64,000 nt of DNA from assembly GCF_000970305.1 (NCBI RefSeq), contig NZ_CP009517.1:2790001-2854000 (forward strand), read 5' to 3'. The notes beneath the pieces were generated by a model. That model searched no databases. It saw only the letters and a program-made list of their open reading frames with translations, and was not told where the DNA came from. Of this stretch, positions 34,754-44,193 are shown piece by piece. This stretch comes from Methanosarcina barkeri 3 (GTDB lineage Archaea; Halobacteriota; Methanosarcinia; Methanosarcinales; Methanosarcinaceae). The translations under genes were made by a program, and so were the position numbers. Within the stretch, counting starts at the first letter, position 1, and the number at the start of each line of letters is the position of its first letter.

Positions 34754-35806
34754 CTAATTCTCAAGAGGAGTTTCCTGTGTGCCAGGGTTCTTTTCTTCAG
34801 TATCTATTACAGAAGTGTCCGAACCCTGACTTTCCATAGTGCCTGTCACAGATTCCTGGCTATCTACAGACCCTTCCTATGTTTGACTATCTTCCAGTTT
34901 TCGACTATCTTCATGTGCTTGACCATCTTCTATGTCTATTACAGGTGATTCCTGTTCTACAGGTGACTCCTGTTCTTTCTGGCCCTCTTCATCTTGCCTC
35001 TCTTCTACATCCGTTACGGAAATTTTCTGGCCATCATAGCCCTCTTCTTCGGAGTCTTCAACAGCTGGTTCCTTTGCATCCTGGCTCTCTTCTTTAGTAT
35101 CGATTGTAGAAGCTTCTGGAGTATTCTGATTTTCTTCTTCATTTGTTACAGGTTCCTGACGGTCTACAGATTCTGCCTGCGTTTGACTATCTTCTGCTTC
35201 TGTCAAAGGTACTTCCTGCTCAACTTCCTGTTCGTTCTGACTGGACTCTTGATTCGTCTTAGAGATTTCCGTAACATCCGAATGATATTTCGGACCCGTT
35301 ACAAAACTCTTCACAGATCCATCGTTCATAACAATGTTAATGGTGAACGGAGACAGATTCGAAACACTGCTGTCAAAACAGAGATCAAGTTTTGCAGAGG
35401 ATCCGGCTTCAAGCAGATAATCCTCCCCATCCACAATTTCCCCTACTGACCGGCTACCGCTAAAGAACTCGTTCCCGTCTATGCCTATACTCGTTATATG
35501 GCTTGAACCCTCTAGAGTAGAGTCCCACCATACCTGAAACTTATCAATAGTCACATTCTGGGTATCACTTACATCAAGAGTGATTCCTTGAAGTTTTTCG
35601 CCGTTTCCGGTGAGTTTGCTGTCGGATACAACAAGGAAGCTGGATTCGTTGTTCCACGTACCTCCCTTTATTGTGTTTCCGGTACTGTACTCCATGTCAC
35701 TGAAGTAAGCAAAGGTATTGTCTGTCAAACAGGCGAATGTAATTTCAGATAAAACGAGAGGGGTTAACATCATGCCAAAAAGTATTATTTTATCGAACGC
35801 CCTCAT
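34754..35806 (-). CDS. TasA-like secreted protein with acidic repeat tail and in-frame UAG
   Basis: The conventional frame ends at TAG 34877-34879 after 309 residues, but the same frame continues for 40 more codons to TAG at 34754-34756. The N-terminus has a signal helix and a SipW-type mature start (FAYFSDMEYSTGNTIKGGTW) close to the TasA/CalY pattern. A beta domain follows to about residue 170, then an acidic tail of imperfect repeats. One reads SQTQAESVDRQEPVTNEE and on to STIDTKEESQ; the other SQT-UAG-EGSVDSQESVTGTME and on to SVIDTEEKNP, so UAG replaces Gln. Methanosarcina can read UAG as pyrrolysine. Readthrough would add the tail and bring the stop 16 bases from the next gene. Confidence 0.75.
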
Positions 35807-35836
35807 GTTTATCCCCCTTTATCTTCCTTAATTTAT

Positions 35837-36331
35837 TTATCTCTCTATTAATCGAATAATCTCACGTAACTCATGCACGATCAGTGTCAGTGCAGGGAAG
35901 ATTACAAGCAATAAGAGTCCCTTAGAAGTTCCTGCAAAGTGAACAAGTTCACCCAGGTATGGGATCTTGAAATACATAACTCCTATCACGTCTTCAGGAG
36001 TGACAATGTAGCCGTCTGCCTTTGTGTATGCGTCCCCTTTTGTCCTGTACCCCCCGATCTCCACTCCCACTATCCGGTGTGTGACTATAAATCTCTGATT
36101 TTCTTCAAATGTATGATAATAAGACACTATATCCCCAACCACAGGCTGCGTTTTTGTAGTGTCAACCACAATTATATCACTGGATGTTATTGTGGGCTCC
36201 ATACTGCTTCCTGTCACAGTCATGAACTTGACTGGACCTGTAGGAACCATGGTTGCAACTATAGGTACAAGGATGACGATAAATATCAACCCGATAAAAA
36301 ACTTTATTATTTTCATATACTCTCGTGCCAA
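35837..36331 (-). CDS. Signal peptidase I, compact SipW type
   Basis: 164 aa. N-terminal anchor (FFIGLIFIVILVPIVATMV), catalytic Ser in TVTGSSMEPTITSSDIIVVD, catalytic His in RFIVTHRIVGVEIGGYRTKGD, a box E-like TPEDVIGVMYFKIPYLG and a C-terminal helix LLLLVIFPALTLIVHELREI. Small size typical of the archaeal/eukaryal group. A second signal peptidase in the same cluster suggests that the two process different substrates or act together. A start at the internal Met (MKIIKFF) is possible. Confidence 0.88.
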   Translation of the reverse strand: MAREYMKIIKFFIGLIFIVILVPIVATMVPTGPVKFMTVTGSSMEPTITSSDIIVVDTTKTQPVVGDIVSYYHTFEENQRFIVTHRIVGVEIGGYRTKGDAYTKADGYIVTPEDVIGVMYFKIPYLGELVHFAGTSKGLLLLVIFPALTLIVHELREIIRLIER

Positions 36332-36425
36332 AAATAGAAAGGGAAGGGAAATTCGCAGTTTTCTCTTTTTGCTTCCTTTCCTTCTAATTGCTCTGTTACT
36401 GACTTAGGTTCTACTGACTTGGATC

Positions 36426-37052
36426 TTATTTCAGGTCAAACTTCATTGTCAATATACATTCATCTCCCTGGTAGTCATTTGGAGCACTTTCATCGAAACG
36501 TACTTCCATATCGAAGTCTATGGGATAAGTCTGCCCAGGTCCTGGCGCATCCAGATTATCCAGCGTTATGCCATTGAGATCTGCAAGGTCAATGTAACCG
36601 TTTACGTTTCTGTCAGTGATAACAGATGAAACCCCGTCTTTAACAAGATTTCCAGAACTTACTCCCGATCCATATTTAATATATGACATTGATACAACTT
36701 TCAAGTACTCATCCATCCCATCAGCACCATTGAGTGTATCGCTTTCTTCATTTGCTCCTGCTTCATAGCCGGGATCTCGACAAACAGTTGAGAATGCGAT
36801 CTCTACGTGATCTGCAACAGTTCCATTGTTGTGTAAGTTAAGCTGACCAGATTTATAGTCCCCAGGAACCATATTAGTGAGCGTCCACTCATGGTCAATG
36901 ATTGGACCATGATCCGTTATGTACAGATCCATTGTTCCAGCAGTAATTGTACTTCCTGAAGCTGTCTCAACATCTGTGAAAGATGCCCATGTACCTGCAG
37001 AAACTAGAAGAAGTACAAAAGAAATTAACAAAACTGAAGGTATCACTTTCAT
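36426..37052 (-). CDS. TasA/CalY-like secreted protein (SipW-dependent signal)
   Basis: 208 aa. Signal helix SVLLISFVLLLVSAG then TWASFTDVETASGSTITAGT, the conserved start of mature TasA/camelysin-family proteins, followed by DLYITDHGP. The jelly-roll beta domain contains VPGDYKSGQLNLHNNGTVADHVEI, as in the family. Family members polymerise into fibres by strand donation. It is secreted and processed by a SipW-type peptidase. Overlap with the next gene is absent (83-base gap), same strand. Confidence 0.85.
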   Translation of the reverse strand: MKVIPSVLLISFVLLLVSAGTWASFTDVETASGSTITAGTMDLYITDHGPIIDHEWTLTNMVPGDYKSGQLNLHNNGTVADHVEIAFSTVCRDPGYEAGANEESDTLNGADGMDEYLKVVSMSYIKYGSGVSSGNLVKDGVSSVITDRNVNGYIDLADLNGITLDNLDAPGPGQTYPIDFDMEVRFDESAPNDYQGDECILTMKFDLK

Positions 37053-37135
37053 TTCTGATGCCTCCTTAAAACTAATGGGGATAAATCCCCACTAGTTAAT
37101 TTTATTCATCACTGGTTACTAGTTAATCTTATTCA

Positions 37136-37684
37136 TCACTGGTTGAGAGTAAATTCCAGGTCAAATTCTAAAATATCACTCTGAATCTCGTTGCCAGCAT
37201 CACTAACTGCATAATTAATGGTTAAAGTTTTTTCCTCAGCACCAGCAAGAGTTCCGAGATTTTCGTCAGAGAGACCTGCTATAGGTCCCTGGTAGAGAAG
37301 GGTCGCTCCATCATAAATTGATATAGTTATTGCACTACCAAGCTCACCATCAGCAGCAGTAGAATCAACTGCTTGTTCAGCATCATTCATACCATTTTCA
37401 TCTTCTACTATATTGGCAGAACTTACAACAAGGTTTCCACTAATAGTTCCAGCGTTTTTGACTGTAATAGTTCCTGCAGTACCTTGGGCATTAGGAGCGA
37501 CATCCCCGATACTAAAACCGGTAATTCCGTCTAAGCCATTTAGTTTGAGATCTAATGTTCCAGCTGTAAAAGTGTTTCCATCACTTGTTTCACTGTCACT
37601 GAATGCTGCCCATGTTCCAGCTCCTGCGACAGTTGCAACTACACCAATAATTAGCACGCTCAAAAGCATTTTCTTGTTAAGCAT
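37136..37684 (-). CDS. TasA/CalY-like major fibre subunit candidate
   Basis: 182 aa from the preferred Met (MLNKKMLLSVLIIGVVATV). The mature start is AGTWAAFSDSETSDGNTFTA then GTLDLKLNG, an almost perfect TasA/CalY signature. The remaining beta domain includes VKNAGTISGNLVVSSANI. First gene of the surface block, acidic, probably the main fibre subunit. The GGTGG site lies 7 bases before the ATG at 37684; the frame opens earlier with MIDQIGGKK, which is less likely. An array of about 108-bp repeats lies directly upstream. Confidence 0.87.
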   Translation of the reverse strand: MLNKKMLLSVLIIGVVATVAGAGTWAAFSDSETSDGNTFTAGTLDLKLNGLDGITGFSIGDVAPNAQGTAGTITVKNAGTISGNLVVSSANIVEDENGMNDAEQAVDSTAADGELGSAITISIYDGATLLYQGPIAGLSDENLGTLAGAEEKTLTINYAVSDAGNEIQSDILEFDLEFTLNQ

Positions 37685-37720
37685 TTTCTTTCCACCTATT
37701 TGATCAATCATATTATTGTC

Positions 37721-38275
37721 AATTTACTCCCCGATTGATGTAAGGAAAAGAGAAGAAGACCGTTTCTGGACTAGATTTTTCGCTCTTCATCCCCCACTCC
37801 CGCAATCTAAGAGTTATTCATTTACCATCAACTCATTTACTCCTTGATCGTTGCAAGGGAAAGAGGAAAGAAAGAGGAAAACCTATATCTAGGCTCGATC
37901 CTTCTCCCAGCCCTTGCGATCCAGGTTAATTTAACTCATTTACTCCTCGGTCACTGTAAGGAAAAGAGAAGAAACCCATTTCTGAGTTGATCTTTCATCC
38001 CCACTCCCACGATCTGTAATTGATCAATCTGATTTTCAGTTGTCAATTTGCTCCCCAATCGTGGCAAAGGAAAGAAGAAAAACCCATTCTGGACCTAGAG
38101 CCCATTTCTGGACTTCATCCTTTACCCCTTCACCCCTGTTTGATCCGAGGAATTTACTCATTTACTCCCAGATCACTGCAAAGGAAATAGATGAAGCCCA
38201 TTTCTTGGCTCGATCCTCCACCCCACTCCCGCGATCTGAGCTATTCCCACCTATGGCTCGTATGGAGATAGTTAT
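37721..38275. repeat. Five degenerate repeats of about 108 bp upstream of the TasA-like operon
   Basis: Copies begin near TTTACTCC or TTTGCTCC at 37723, 37836, 37937, 38044 and 38160 (spacings 113, 101, 107, 116). Each holds GATC..TGCAAGGGAAAGA-like, CCCATTTCTGG and CCCCACTCCC-GCGATCT parts. They occupy the upstream side of the TasA-like operon and could be operators or duplicated leader elements. Confidence 0.75.
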
Positions 38276-38686
38276 TGGCAAATTAGTCGAAGTTCTGGGC
38301 TATTAAGAGGAGATTAACATTAGTAAGAGGCACTGTAGGTTCAGCAGGAAAGTAACAGTAGGTTAATGTTAGGATGCTCTAGAAAAGGATAGATTACCTG
38401 GACGCCAGGGAAAAAGTCTATAATTTTTAGTGTAAATTCCTGCTTGTTCAGAACTTGTTTATATACTGCTTTGCAAGTGAGCAAAGAAAACTTAGGAAGA
38501 GGTAAAGCCTGGATATACTGCCTGTGCCCTGAGAGAACAAAAAGATTCCGGGAAAAATAGAAGATTTAAGTCGTTTCAATTCTTTAATGATGGGTTACCA
38601 TCATCAGAATACGTTTCGGAAAAAACTAAAAAGGGAACCGATAACCGGTTTTGACCGATTTTCGGTTGCGTTGCAAACATGGAGAG

Positions 38687-39229
38687 CTATTCTTCAAGCT
38701 TGCGGACATGGCGCAGATGGGCGGCTGAGGATACAAAGAAGGTTATGCTTGTAAAGAGCATCCACTGGAGGCTTGAGATCCACTGGATCAAACCTGTAAA
38801 AATCGTGACACTGCCGACAATAGCAAGTGCACTCAGGCCAAGATAGAACTGGCTCCAGGGGATGTCCCCTTTTTTGACGGTTTCCATGTAAACATCAAAG
38901 TCCCGAGAAGCAGGAAGAAGTTCTACAGTGTCCTGCTCCCTATTGTAGGCAATGATTCCAAGGCTTTCCATTTTTGGAATATGTGTCTGGAGCAGTGAAA
39001 TATATACACTTTTTCTTACGTTACTCTTCGGCTCTTCTGTTTGAGACTCAACACGAGCAATTTCTTCGGACAGAGAACGTATGCTCTGGCTTCCCTGAGT
39101 GCGGAGAAATTCAAGAACATACCTTCTTCTGTCGTTTTGTAGTACTCCAAAAATATCGCTTTTTGACAGCTGCGGTTGCATCTGCATACTTCTTTGCGAA
39201 TTACCTGTATAATTTACACTCTCAGTCAT
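38687..39229 (-). CDS. DUF7344 winged-helix membrane protein
   Basis: 180 aa. N-terminal winged helix (about residues 24-100: SKSDIFGVLQNDRRRYVLEF, VYISLLQTHIPKMESLGIIA) as in the DUF7344 family of archaeal regulators. Two C-terminal membrane helices (LGLSALAIVGSVTIFTGLIQ and LQWMLFTSITFFVSSAAHL) end in a short basic tail RHVRKLEE. It may be a membrane-bound regulator for the surface operon or the pilus genes downstream. A GGGGTG site precedes the ATG. A short ACCGA/TCGGT hairpin follows the stop at about 38654-38666. Confidence 0.8.
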   Translation of the reverse strand: MTESVNYTGNSQRSMQMQPQLSKSDIFGVLQNDRRRYVLEFLRTQGSQSIRSLSEEIARVESQTEEPKSNVRKSVYISLLQTHIPKMESLGIIAYNREQDTVELLPASRDFDVYMETVKKGDIPWSQFYLGLSALAIVGSVTIFTGLIQWISSLQWMLFTSITFFVSSAAHLRHVRKLEE

Positions 39230-39861
39230 GAGTACACCCCACTCTTAATGAATTTGAATCTATACTCAGACATATAAACTTTTTTAATCTGTATACTATA
39301 TATTTTTATGAAGATGTTGTTCACTAAAATCCTAAAATTTTTAATTAATTGAGATATTATATTTATCCGGGTAATCATATCGAAAACAAGAAAATAAAAG
39401 AAGAACAATAGATATTATAGCCACAGAATGCTGATTTTAAATTTATTTACTGGCAAGAAGATCTTAGGCTTTATGAAAAACATAGATTTTATATTACGGA
39501 TTTAATAAGGAAAAAAGAGGTAATCAAGCACATAACTTTTTATGACAATTTACTTAAACTAATTATAATTAATTTGAATAAATACTTATTTTAGCCCATT
39601 AATAGACAAAATTTATATCTAATGAGAGATTTTTGCTAAGAGTGTCAACTGCGTTGCAACTGATACATCACCTCTTTTCTGACATAGATATTATTGTACC
39701 GCGACTCCGAAATTGATTCATAAAACTTGACTTTTAAATAGATTTAAAGATAGTTTTTTAAGAAATAAGAAATAGATTTTGGAACTGAAGCACTTGAAAC
39801 CTCCAATAAAACATAGAGTTACATAAGCCATAAAATTCAAAAACAAAACAATTGGGAAAGA
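39230..39861. other. AT-rich intergenic region before the pilus platform gene
   Basis: No gene. It includes several TATA-like boxes and a TGCGTTGCAA motif (about 39652) also present near 38664, possibly a shared operator for the two flanking units. Function not evident. Confidence 0.3.
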
Positions 39862-41844
39862 TCAAACAAACATAGTGAAAACCACGTAAGTTATTATTAC
39901 CATACTTACACTGTATTTCAAGCCCAGATATACCGATCCCTGTCCCATCTTCCCGGCGATAATTCCGGAAGTGAAAGCTTGTACCAGAGCGGAGTGGAAC
40001 ATAAGCATACTGTATTCTTCTACATTAAAATATCCGCCAATTCTTCCCATTCCCTGTGAAGAGGTAGCGAAAGAAGCAGTTTGAGGGAAGAAATTAGTAG
40101 CCAGGATATAAACTATGAAAAGGAAAACGAAGAAGGCTACATAGATCGTAACAACGTAGACCACCATTGATGATGAGCGTTCTTTTTTCATATCCTCGTC
40201 ATTTCTAGCCTGTTTAGCAGTAATCGAGAGTACGTTTTTAAGGTCACTTGTAGACTCATTTGCTTTTACTAGAATATGAAGAGTTCGGCTTGAAGAAGGT
40301 GTTCTTATGTTGCTCTCAAGGTTCATAAGGGCTTTAGATGTGGAAGTGCCCCAGGAAAGATCTTCCTTTAAGTTTTTAAGTTCTTTACTAAGGATTCCCA
40401 GTTTAGATTCAGCTATTATTTTTAAGGAATTTGCAAGCATAATCCCGGACTCGTTCATACTGGAAAGACTTTTCAAAAAATCAGGCATTTTCTCGTCAAT
40501 TTTGCGCATCCTCCATGCCTTGATTTCATAAAAAATTATAAAAGGAATCAGGGCAACGACAATAAAAATGACAAAATAATCATCAACAGCAGTAATTAAC
40601 GTTATGGCACTGTCAGTGACATGGTCAAAACCTATGTTCAGGTGATGGAAACTAGAAAAAAGTCTGTTTCTAAGGTTTCTTGGAAGTTGAGTAAGATAGT
40701 ACACTCCAAGCGGAACGCCGAAGAAAAACGTGTATCTTGGCTCATTCCTGATAGTCCTGTAAGGGTTGAACACCATGTCTCTGAACCTATAAAGTTTCCT
40801 GTACAATAGGTACGTTTTTCTCCTTTTCTGCTCCTCCTCTTCAGTAAGCCCGGAATTAACTTCTGGGATATCGGAAAGGTTTATTGTAAAACTGCGAACA
40901 TTACCTTTTTTCGGAGCAATGGAAAGTTCTCCCATAGTATCGAGAAGTACTAAATATAGCAGGGTTGCAAGAGGTAATATCACATAAATAAGCATGTAAA
41001 GAATCTGAGCTGAAGCCGGCCGGAAAAATTGTAGTACAACAAGGGTTACCATTATGAAAAGAGGGCCTGCAACAAGACCTGTCACGTAGATTTCGGCAAG
41101 TACGTCAAGTCTTTGTAACAGGTTTTTATTTGCCATCTCGGCCAGACCCTGATATTGCTCGGACTTATTTTTTATATATTCGGTAATAGTTCCGCTGCTT
41201 GAAACAATGATCAGTCCATCAATAAAGTCTTTGAAAATTTCTGAAGGGGTGCGTTCCTTGGAAACTTTAAGGGAACTTATGAAATCCTTTCCCAGGTAGT
41301 CCATATCTCTTACAATATAGGAGATTTCCTCTGCAGTTGCGCCAAATATGTATGCATGTCTGCTCAAAGACCTGAACACATCATAAATTGACATACCTCC
41401 TTTTGTCAGAGCATACATATAGTTTATCGCCGGAAGCATGGATTTATCGATAGAAGCTTGTCGATTATTAGCCTGAAAATAAGGATAAATATACGCTACA
41501 AGAAACACAGCAAAAAAACTTACAAGAAACAGTATAAGACCAACTAGAACTGCGAGAAGATATACATATCCACCTGCAATGTCGGCACGTCTAGGATCTA
41601 CAAAAAAGCTAAGTCGGGAAACTGGGTCCCCAAAAATTTTGAATCCAAACCATAAGCCAAAGGTTCCTGTGGCAATTCCTGCAATTACTGAGTACATTAA
41701 AGTAGAAGCAAGGTATTGGTCTACTGACATAGAGATATGAGAATAGCGTATTTTTACTTTTAAATCTTGGAAATATTCTTTATTTTTATAGAAAAAGTCC
41801 CCATAAAACCGGTATGCTAGTTCATCCAGAATAGTATAAGTCAT
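39862..41844 (-). CDS. Type IV pilus/Tad-type membrane platform protein (TadC/GspF/FlaJ-like)
   Basis: 660 aa. Two T2SSF-type domains, around residues 120-245 (INYMYALTKGGMSIYDVFRS) and 440-600 (DFLKSLSSMNESGIMLANSL), separated by helices and a cytoplasmic linker. Eight or nine membrane helices, with the last pair near the C-terminus (YLGLKYSVSMVIITYVVFTMFV). Paired with the ATPase encoded just upstream, it would form the core of an archaeal type IV pilus, archaellum-like or Tad secretion machine. A GAGGGGG site lies 4 bases before the ATG. No pilin, prepilin peptidase or accessory FlaCDEFGH genes are near. Confidence 0.87.
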   Translation of the reverse strand: MTYTILDELAYRFYGDFFYKNKEYFQDLKVKIRYSHISMSVDQYLASTLMYSVIAGIATGTFGLWFGFKIFGDPVSRLSFFVDPRRADIAGGYVYLLAVLVGLILFLVSFFAVFLVAYIYPYFQANNRQASIDKSMLPAINYMYALTKGGMSIYDVFRSLSRHAYIFGATAEEISYIVRDMDYLGKDFISSLKVSKERTPSEIFKDFIDGLIIVSSSGTITEYIKNKSEQYQGLAEMANKNLLQRLDVLAEIYVTGLVAGPLFIMVTLVVLQFFRPASAQILYMLIYVILPLATLLYLVLLDTMGELSIAPKKGNVRSFTINLSDIPEVNSGLTEEEEQKRRKTYLLYRKLYRFRDMVFNPYRTIRNEPRYTFFFGVPLGVYYLTQLPRNLRNRLFSSFHHLNIGFDHVTDSAITLITAVDDYFVIFIVVALIPFIIFYEIKAWRMRKIDEKMPDFLKSLSSMNESGIMLANSLKIIAESKLGILSKELKNLKEDLSWGTSTSKALMNLESNIRTPSSSRTLHILVKANESTSDLKNVLSITAKQARNDEDMKKERSSSMVVYVVTIYVAFFVFLFIVYILATNFFPQTASFATSSQGMGRIGGYFNVEEYSMLMFHSALVQAFTSGIIAGKMGQGSVYLGLKYSVSMVIITYVVFTMFV

Positions 41845-41878
41845 ATTCCCCCTCTTAAGCAGCTATATTCTTGTATAG

Positions 41879-42030
41879 CAACCGTTGCGCCGGTTGATCA
41901 CGCCGTCATAATGTTTTAGGTTTATCAGTGTTTTCGCTCAAGCCTTTTTTGAAAAGGCTTGCGATCATGCCGTCGTGTTGTTTTAGATTAGCAGTGTTTT
42001 CGCTCAAGCCTTTTTTGAAAAGGCTTGCTC
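41879..42030 (-). repeat. Composite palindromic repeat, copy 3
   Basis: Reads, in the opposite orientation to copies 1 and 2, CAACCGTTGCGCCGGTTGATC then ACGCCGTCATAATG, and two A hairpins CAAGCCTTTTTTGAAAAGGC. The right edge touches the stop codon of the TadA-like gene (42031), with no spare bases. Confidence 0.85.
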
Positions 42031-43707
42031 TTAAAAAGCCATATTCTGTATCATACTTTCCAGAGTATCGTTTTCTATAGCTTCCATAACCATCTTTGGA
42101 TGAATCTGGTATGCCTGAACTACAATGGACACCTGAATATAGTTTCTTATGTTTTTTTCGTACATATAAGCCAGAACTTTTCTTCGGTTTTCCATCTCGT
42201 TTCCTAACTGACTGGTATCCCATCCTCTTACAGTCATAATTTCCTGTAGAACATGAGAATCTCCTACCTTAACGAAGCAGTCCTCCTGAGGATCCCAATT
42301 GAAAAGCTCATTTATACCTAAATCTCCTGTTTCAGGATCGACATTCAGGACTTCGACAAGACTTCGGGTTCGCCGAACTCTTTTTTCTTCTATGTACACT
42401 TGTTCCTGAATACAGAGCACATTTAGAGATTGCAACATAACGTGAGGCACGTTTATTGGCTCGTGAGTGAGCCTGTTTACAACGGTCTGTACATCTCCCG
42501 CATGCATTGTTGAGCTTGTTGCATGTCCTGTTGACATTGCCTGGAAAAGAGTGAGAGCTTCACTGCCTCTTACTTCACCTACAATAATATAGTCCGGACG
42601 CTGCCTGAGAGCAGCTCTCAAAAGATCGTACATTGTAATTTCTCCCGAAGAATCTGCAGCAAAACCCTCCCTTGCAACCCCGGAAACCCAATTATTATGG
42701 TAAAGTAAGAGTTCCCTTGTATCTTCGATAGAGACTATTTTCGTTGTAGAAGGCATGAATAAGGATGTAGCGTTCAGTATAGATGTTTTTCCTGACGCTG
42801 TTCCACCTGCAAAAAGCATATTATAGCTATTTTCGATAGCCAGCCAGAAATATACTAGCATGTCAAGGTCGCACGTTTTATAGCCAAGCAGGTCTATAGG
42901 AGTCATTGGATCTTTCCTGAACTTACGGATAGTAAAAGAACTGCCTCTAGGAGTAATCTCTCTTCCCAAAACAGCTTGAAGTCTTGAACCGTCGTGAATT
43001 GTCGCATCCACAATTGGCTGGCTTATAGAAACGTGTTTATTGTTCAACTGGCACATCTTGATTACGAGAGCATCAAGTTCCTCTTCTTCAAAAGTAATAT
43101 TACATTCAATATTGAGATATCTGCTATGATAAACATAAAGAGGGATTCCCACTCCATCACATGAAATATCCTCTATATAAGGATCATAAAGGAGAGGATT
43201 GATTTTCTCGTAGCCCAGCAAATTTCTTCTGAGATAATACATAATTTTTAAAATTGAGGCCTTCGGAATGTCAGCTTTATAACGTTCAAGAAGAAAGAGA
43301 GTTCTATCTACAAGAAACTCATCTTTTTCGGATGTGGAATGCGTAGAGCCAAGAACCAGGATATCCTGAAAATCGTCATAAATTCTTTCGATGAGCTCTT
43401 TTTCAAATTTTGTAAGAGAAGGCTCAATAAGCCTGTAATATGTCGATCTACGGTCTTCCAGGATCGACACAAAAGTGTAGGGTTCTTGAAGCCAGTATCT
43501 TTCGAGTTCTTTTAACCCGTGAGGAACTATAAAATCTACAAGAGATCCTTCTTTTTCCGGATCGTAAACTGGTAAAACTCTCAAAGGTTTATCAAAGCAA
43601 CTTCTAACTTTTGTTACAACTTCTGCGATAGACTTATAGTCACCCTTTTTCTCCAATAACTCCGAAATAAATTTATTCTTCGCTAGCATTTCTTTTATAT
43701 CGTCCAA
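42031..43707 (-). CDS. Type IV pilus/Tad-type secretion ATPase (TadA/FlaI/GspE-like)
   Basis: 558 aa. Walker A GGTASGKTS at residues 301-309, Walker B IIVGEVRGSEA at 374-384, a STMHAGDVQTVVNRL histidine box (about 398-412) and an Asp box DGSRLQAV (239-246). The N-terminal region (to about 180) includes ISELLEKKGDYK and a YRRLIEPSLTKFE-type helix bundle, as in archaeal ATPases. It drives assembly or retraction of pilus fibres with the TadC-like protein downstream. The start is TTG at 43707 with GAGG 9 bases upstream; the next Met is 6 codons later. The stop codon abuts the composite repeat. Confidence 0.9.
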   Translation of the reverse strand: MDDIKEMLAKNKFISELLEKKGDYKSIAEVVTKVRSCFDKPLRVLPVYDPEKEGSLVDFIVPHGLKELERYWLQEPYTFVSILEDRRSTYYRLIEPSLTKFEKELIERIYDDFQDILVLGSTHSTSEKDEFLVDRTLFLLERYKADIPKASILKIMYYLRRNLLGYEKINPLLYDPYIEDISCDGVGIPLYVYHSRYLNIECNITFEEEELDALVIKMCQLNNKHVSISQPIVDATIHDGSRLQAVLGREITPRGSSFTIRKFRKDPMTPIDLLGYKTCDLDMLVYFWLAIENSYNMLFAGGTASGKTSILNATSLFMPSTTKIVSIEDTRELLLYHNNWVSGVAREGFAADSSGEITMYDLLRAALRQRPDYIIVGEVRGSEALTLFQAMSTGHATSSTMHAGDVQTVVNRLTHEPINVPHVMLQSLNVLCIQEQVYIEEKRVRRTRSLVEVLNVDPETGDLGINELFNWDPQEDCFVKVGDSHVLQEIMTVRGWDTSQLGNEMENRRKVLAYMYEKNIRNYIQVSIVVQAYQIHPKMVMEAIENDTLESMIQNMAF

Positions 43708-44067
43708 ACTCTCGTCCTCAGGTTTTTTCTTAGGTCATATAAGATGAACACATTAAAAAAACTTTGTATGTTTAATCTGGATTCTGTTAAACGATAATGT
43801 ATCCTAATTAAAATTTCAAAAGAAGGATGCTGGTTTTCTTGACACTAAATCATTTTCATGAGGAAATGCTTGTACGTCAAAAAAATTTCAATAAATTTAT
43901 TTATAATTTAGAAATTGGTTGTGTCCTTGAGTTATTAACTTATTTTAACGTTGAGTTTATTCCAAAACCAACTTATTTTCAAAAATAAAGTTTCAGAATT
44001 ATTTTCTATAATCTAAAAACAGTTCAGGAAGACTCTATTAGTGACCAAAAAAATAATTGATCACATG

Positions 44068-44134
44068 TGGAGTTTAAAGAACTTGTTAACGTTCAAAATG
44101 CGGAGTTTAAAGGACTTGTTAACGTTCAAAATTT
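44068..44134. repeat. 33-bp direct repeat, two copies, in a 480-base gap
   Basis: GGAGTTTAAAG(A/G)ACTTGTTAACG followed by TTCAAAAT, twice. The rest of 43708-44193 is AT-rich with no recognised gene and must hold the TadA-like promoter. Confidence 0.85.
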
Positions 44135-44193
44135 CAGTTCAATAACTTAGGGATATGATCCAATAGTATAAGCATGCATAGAAGGCTGGAAAT

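Noticed and set aside
33706-37684. Archaellum or S-layer locus
   Set aside because: Motifs after the signal sequences match TasA/CalY (ASFSDxE..GNTFxAGTLDL), not class III pilin signals, and no archaellum accessory genes are present.
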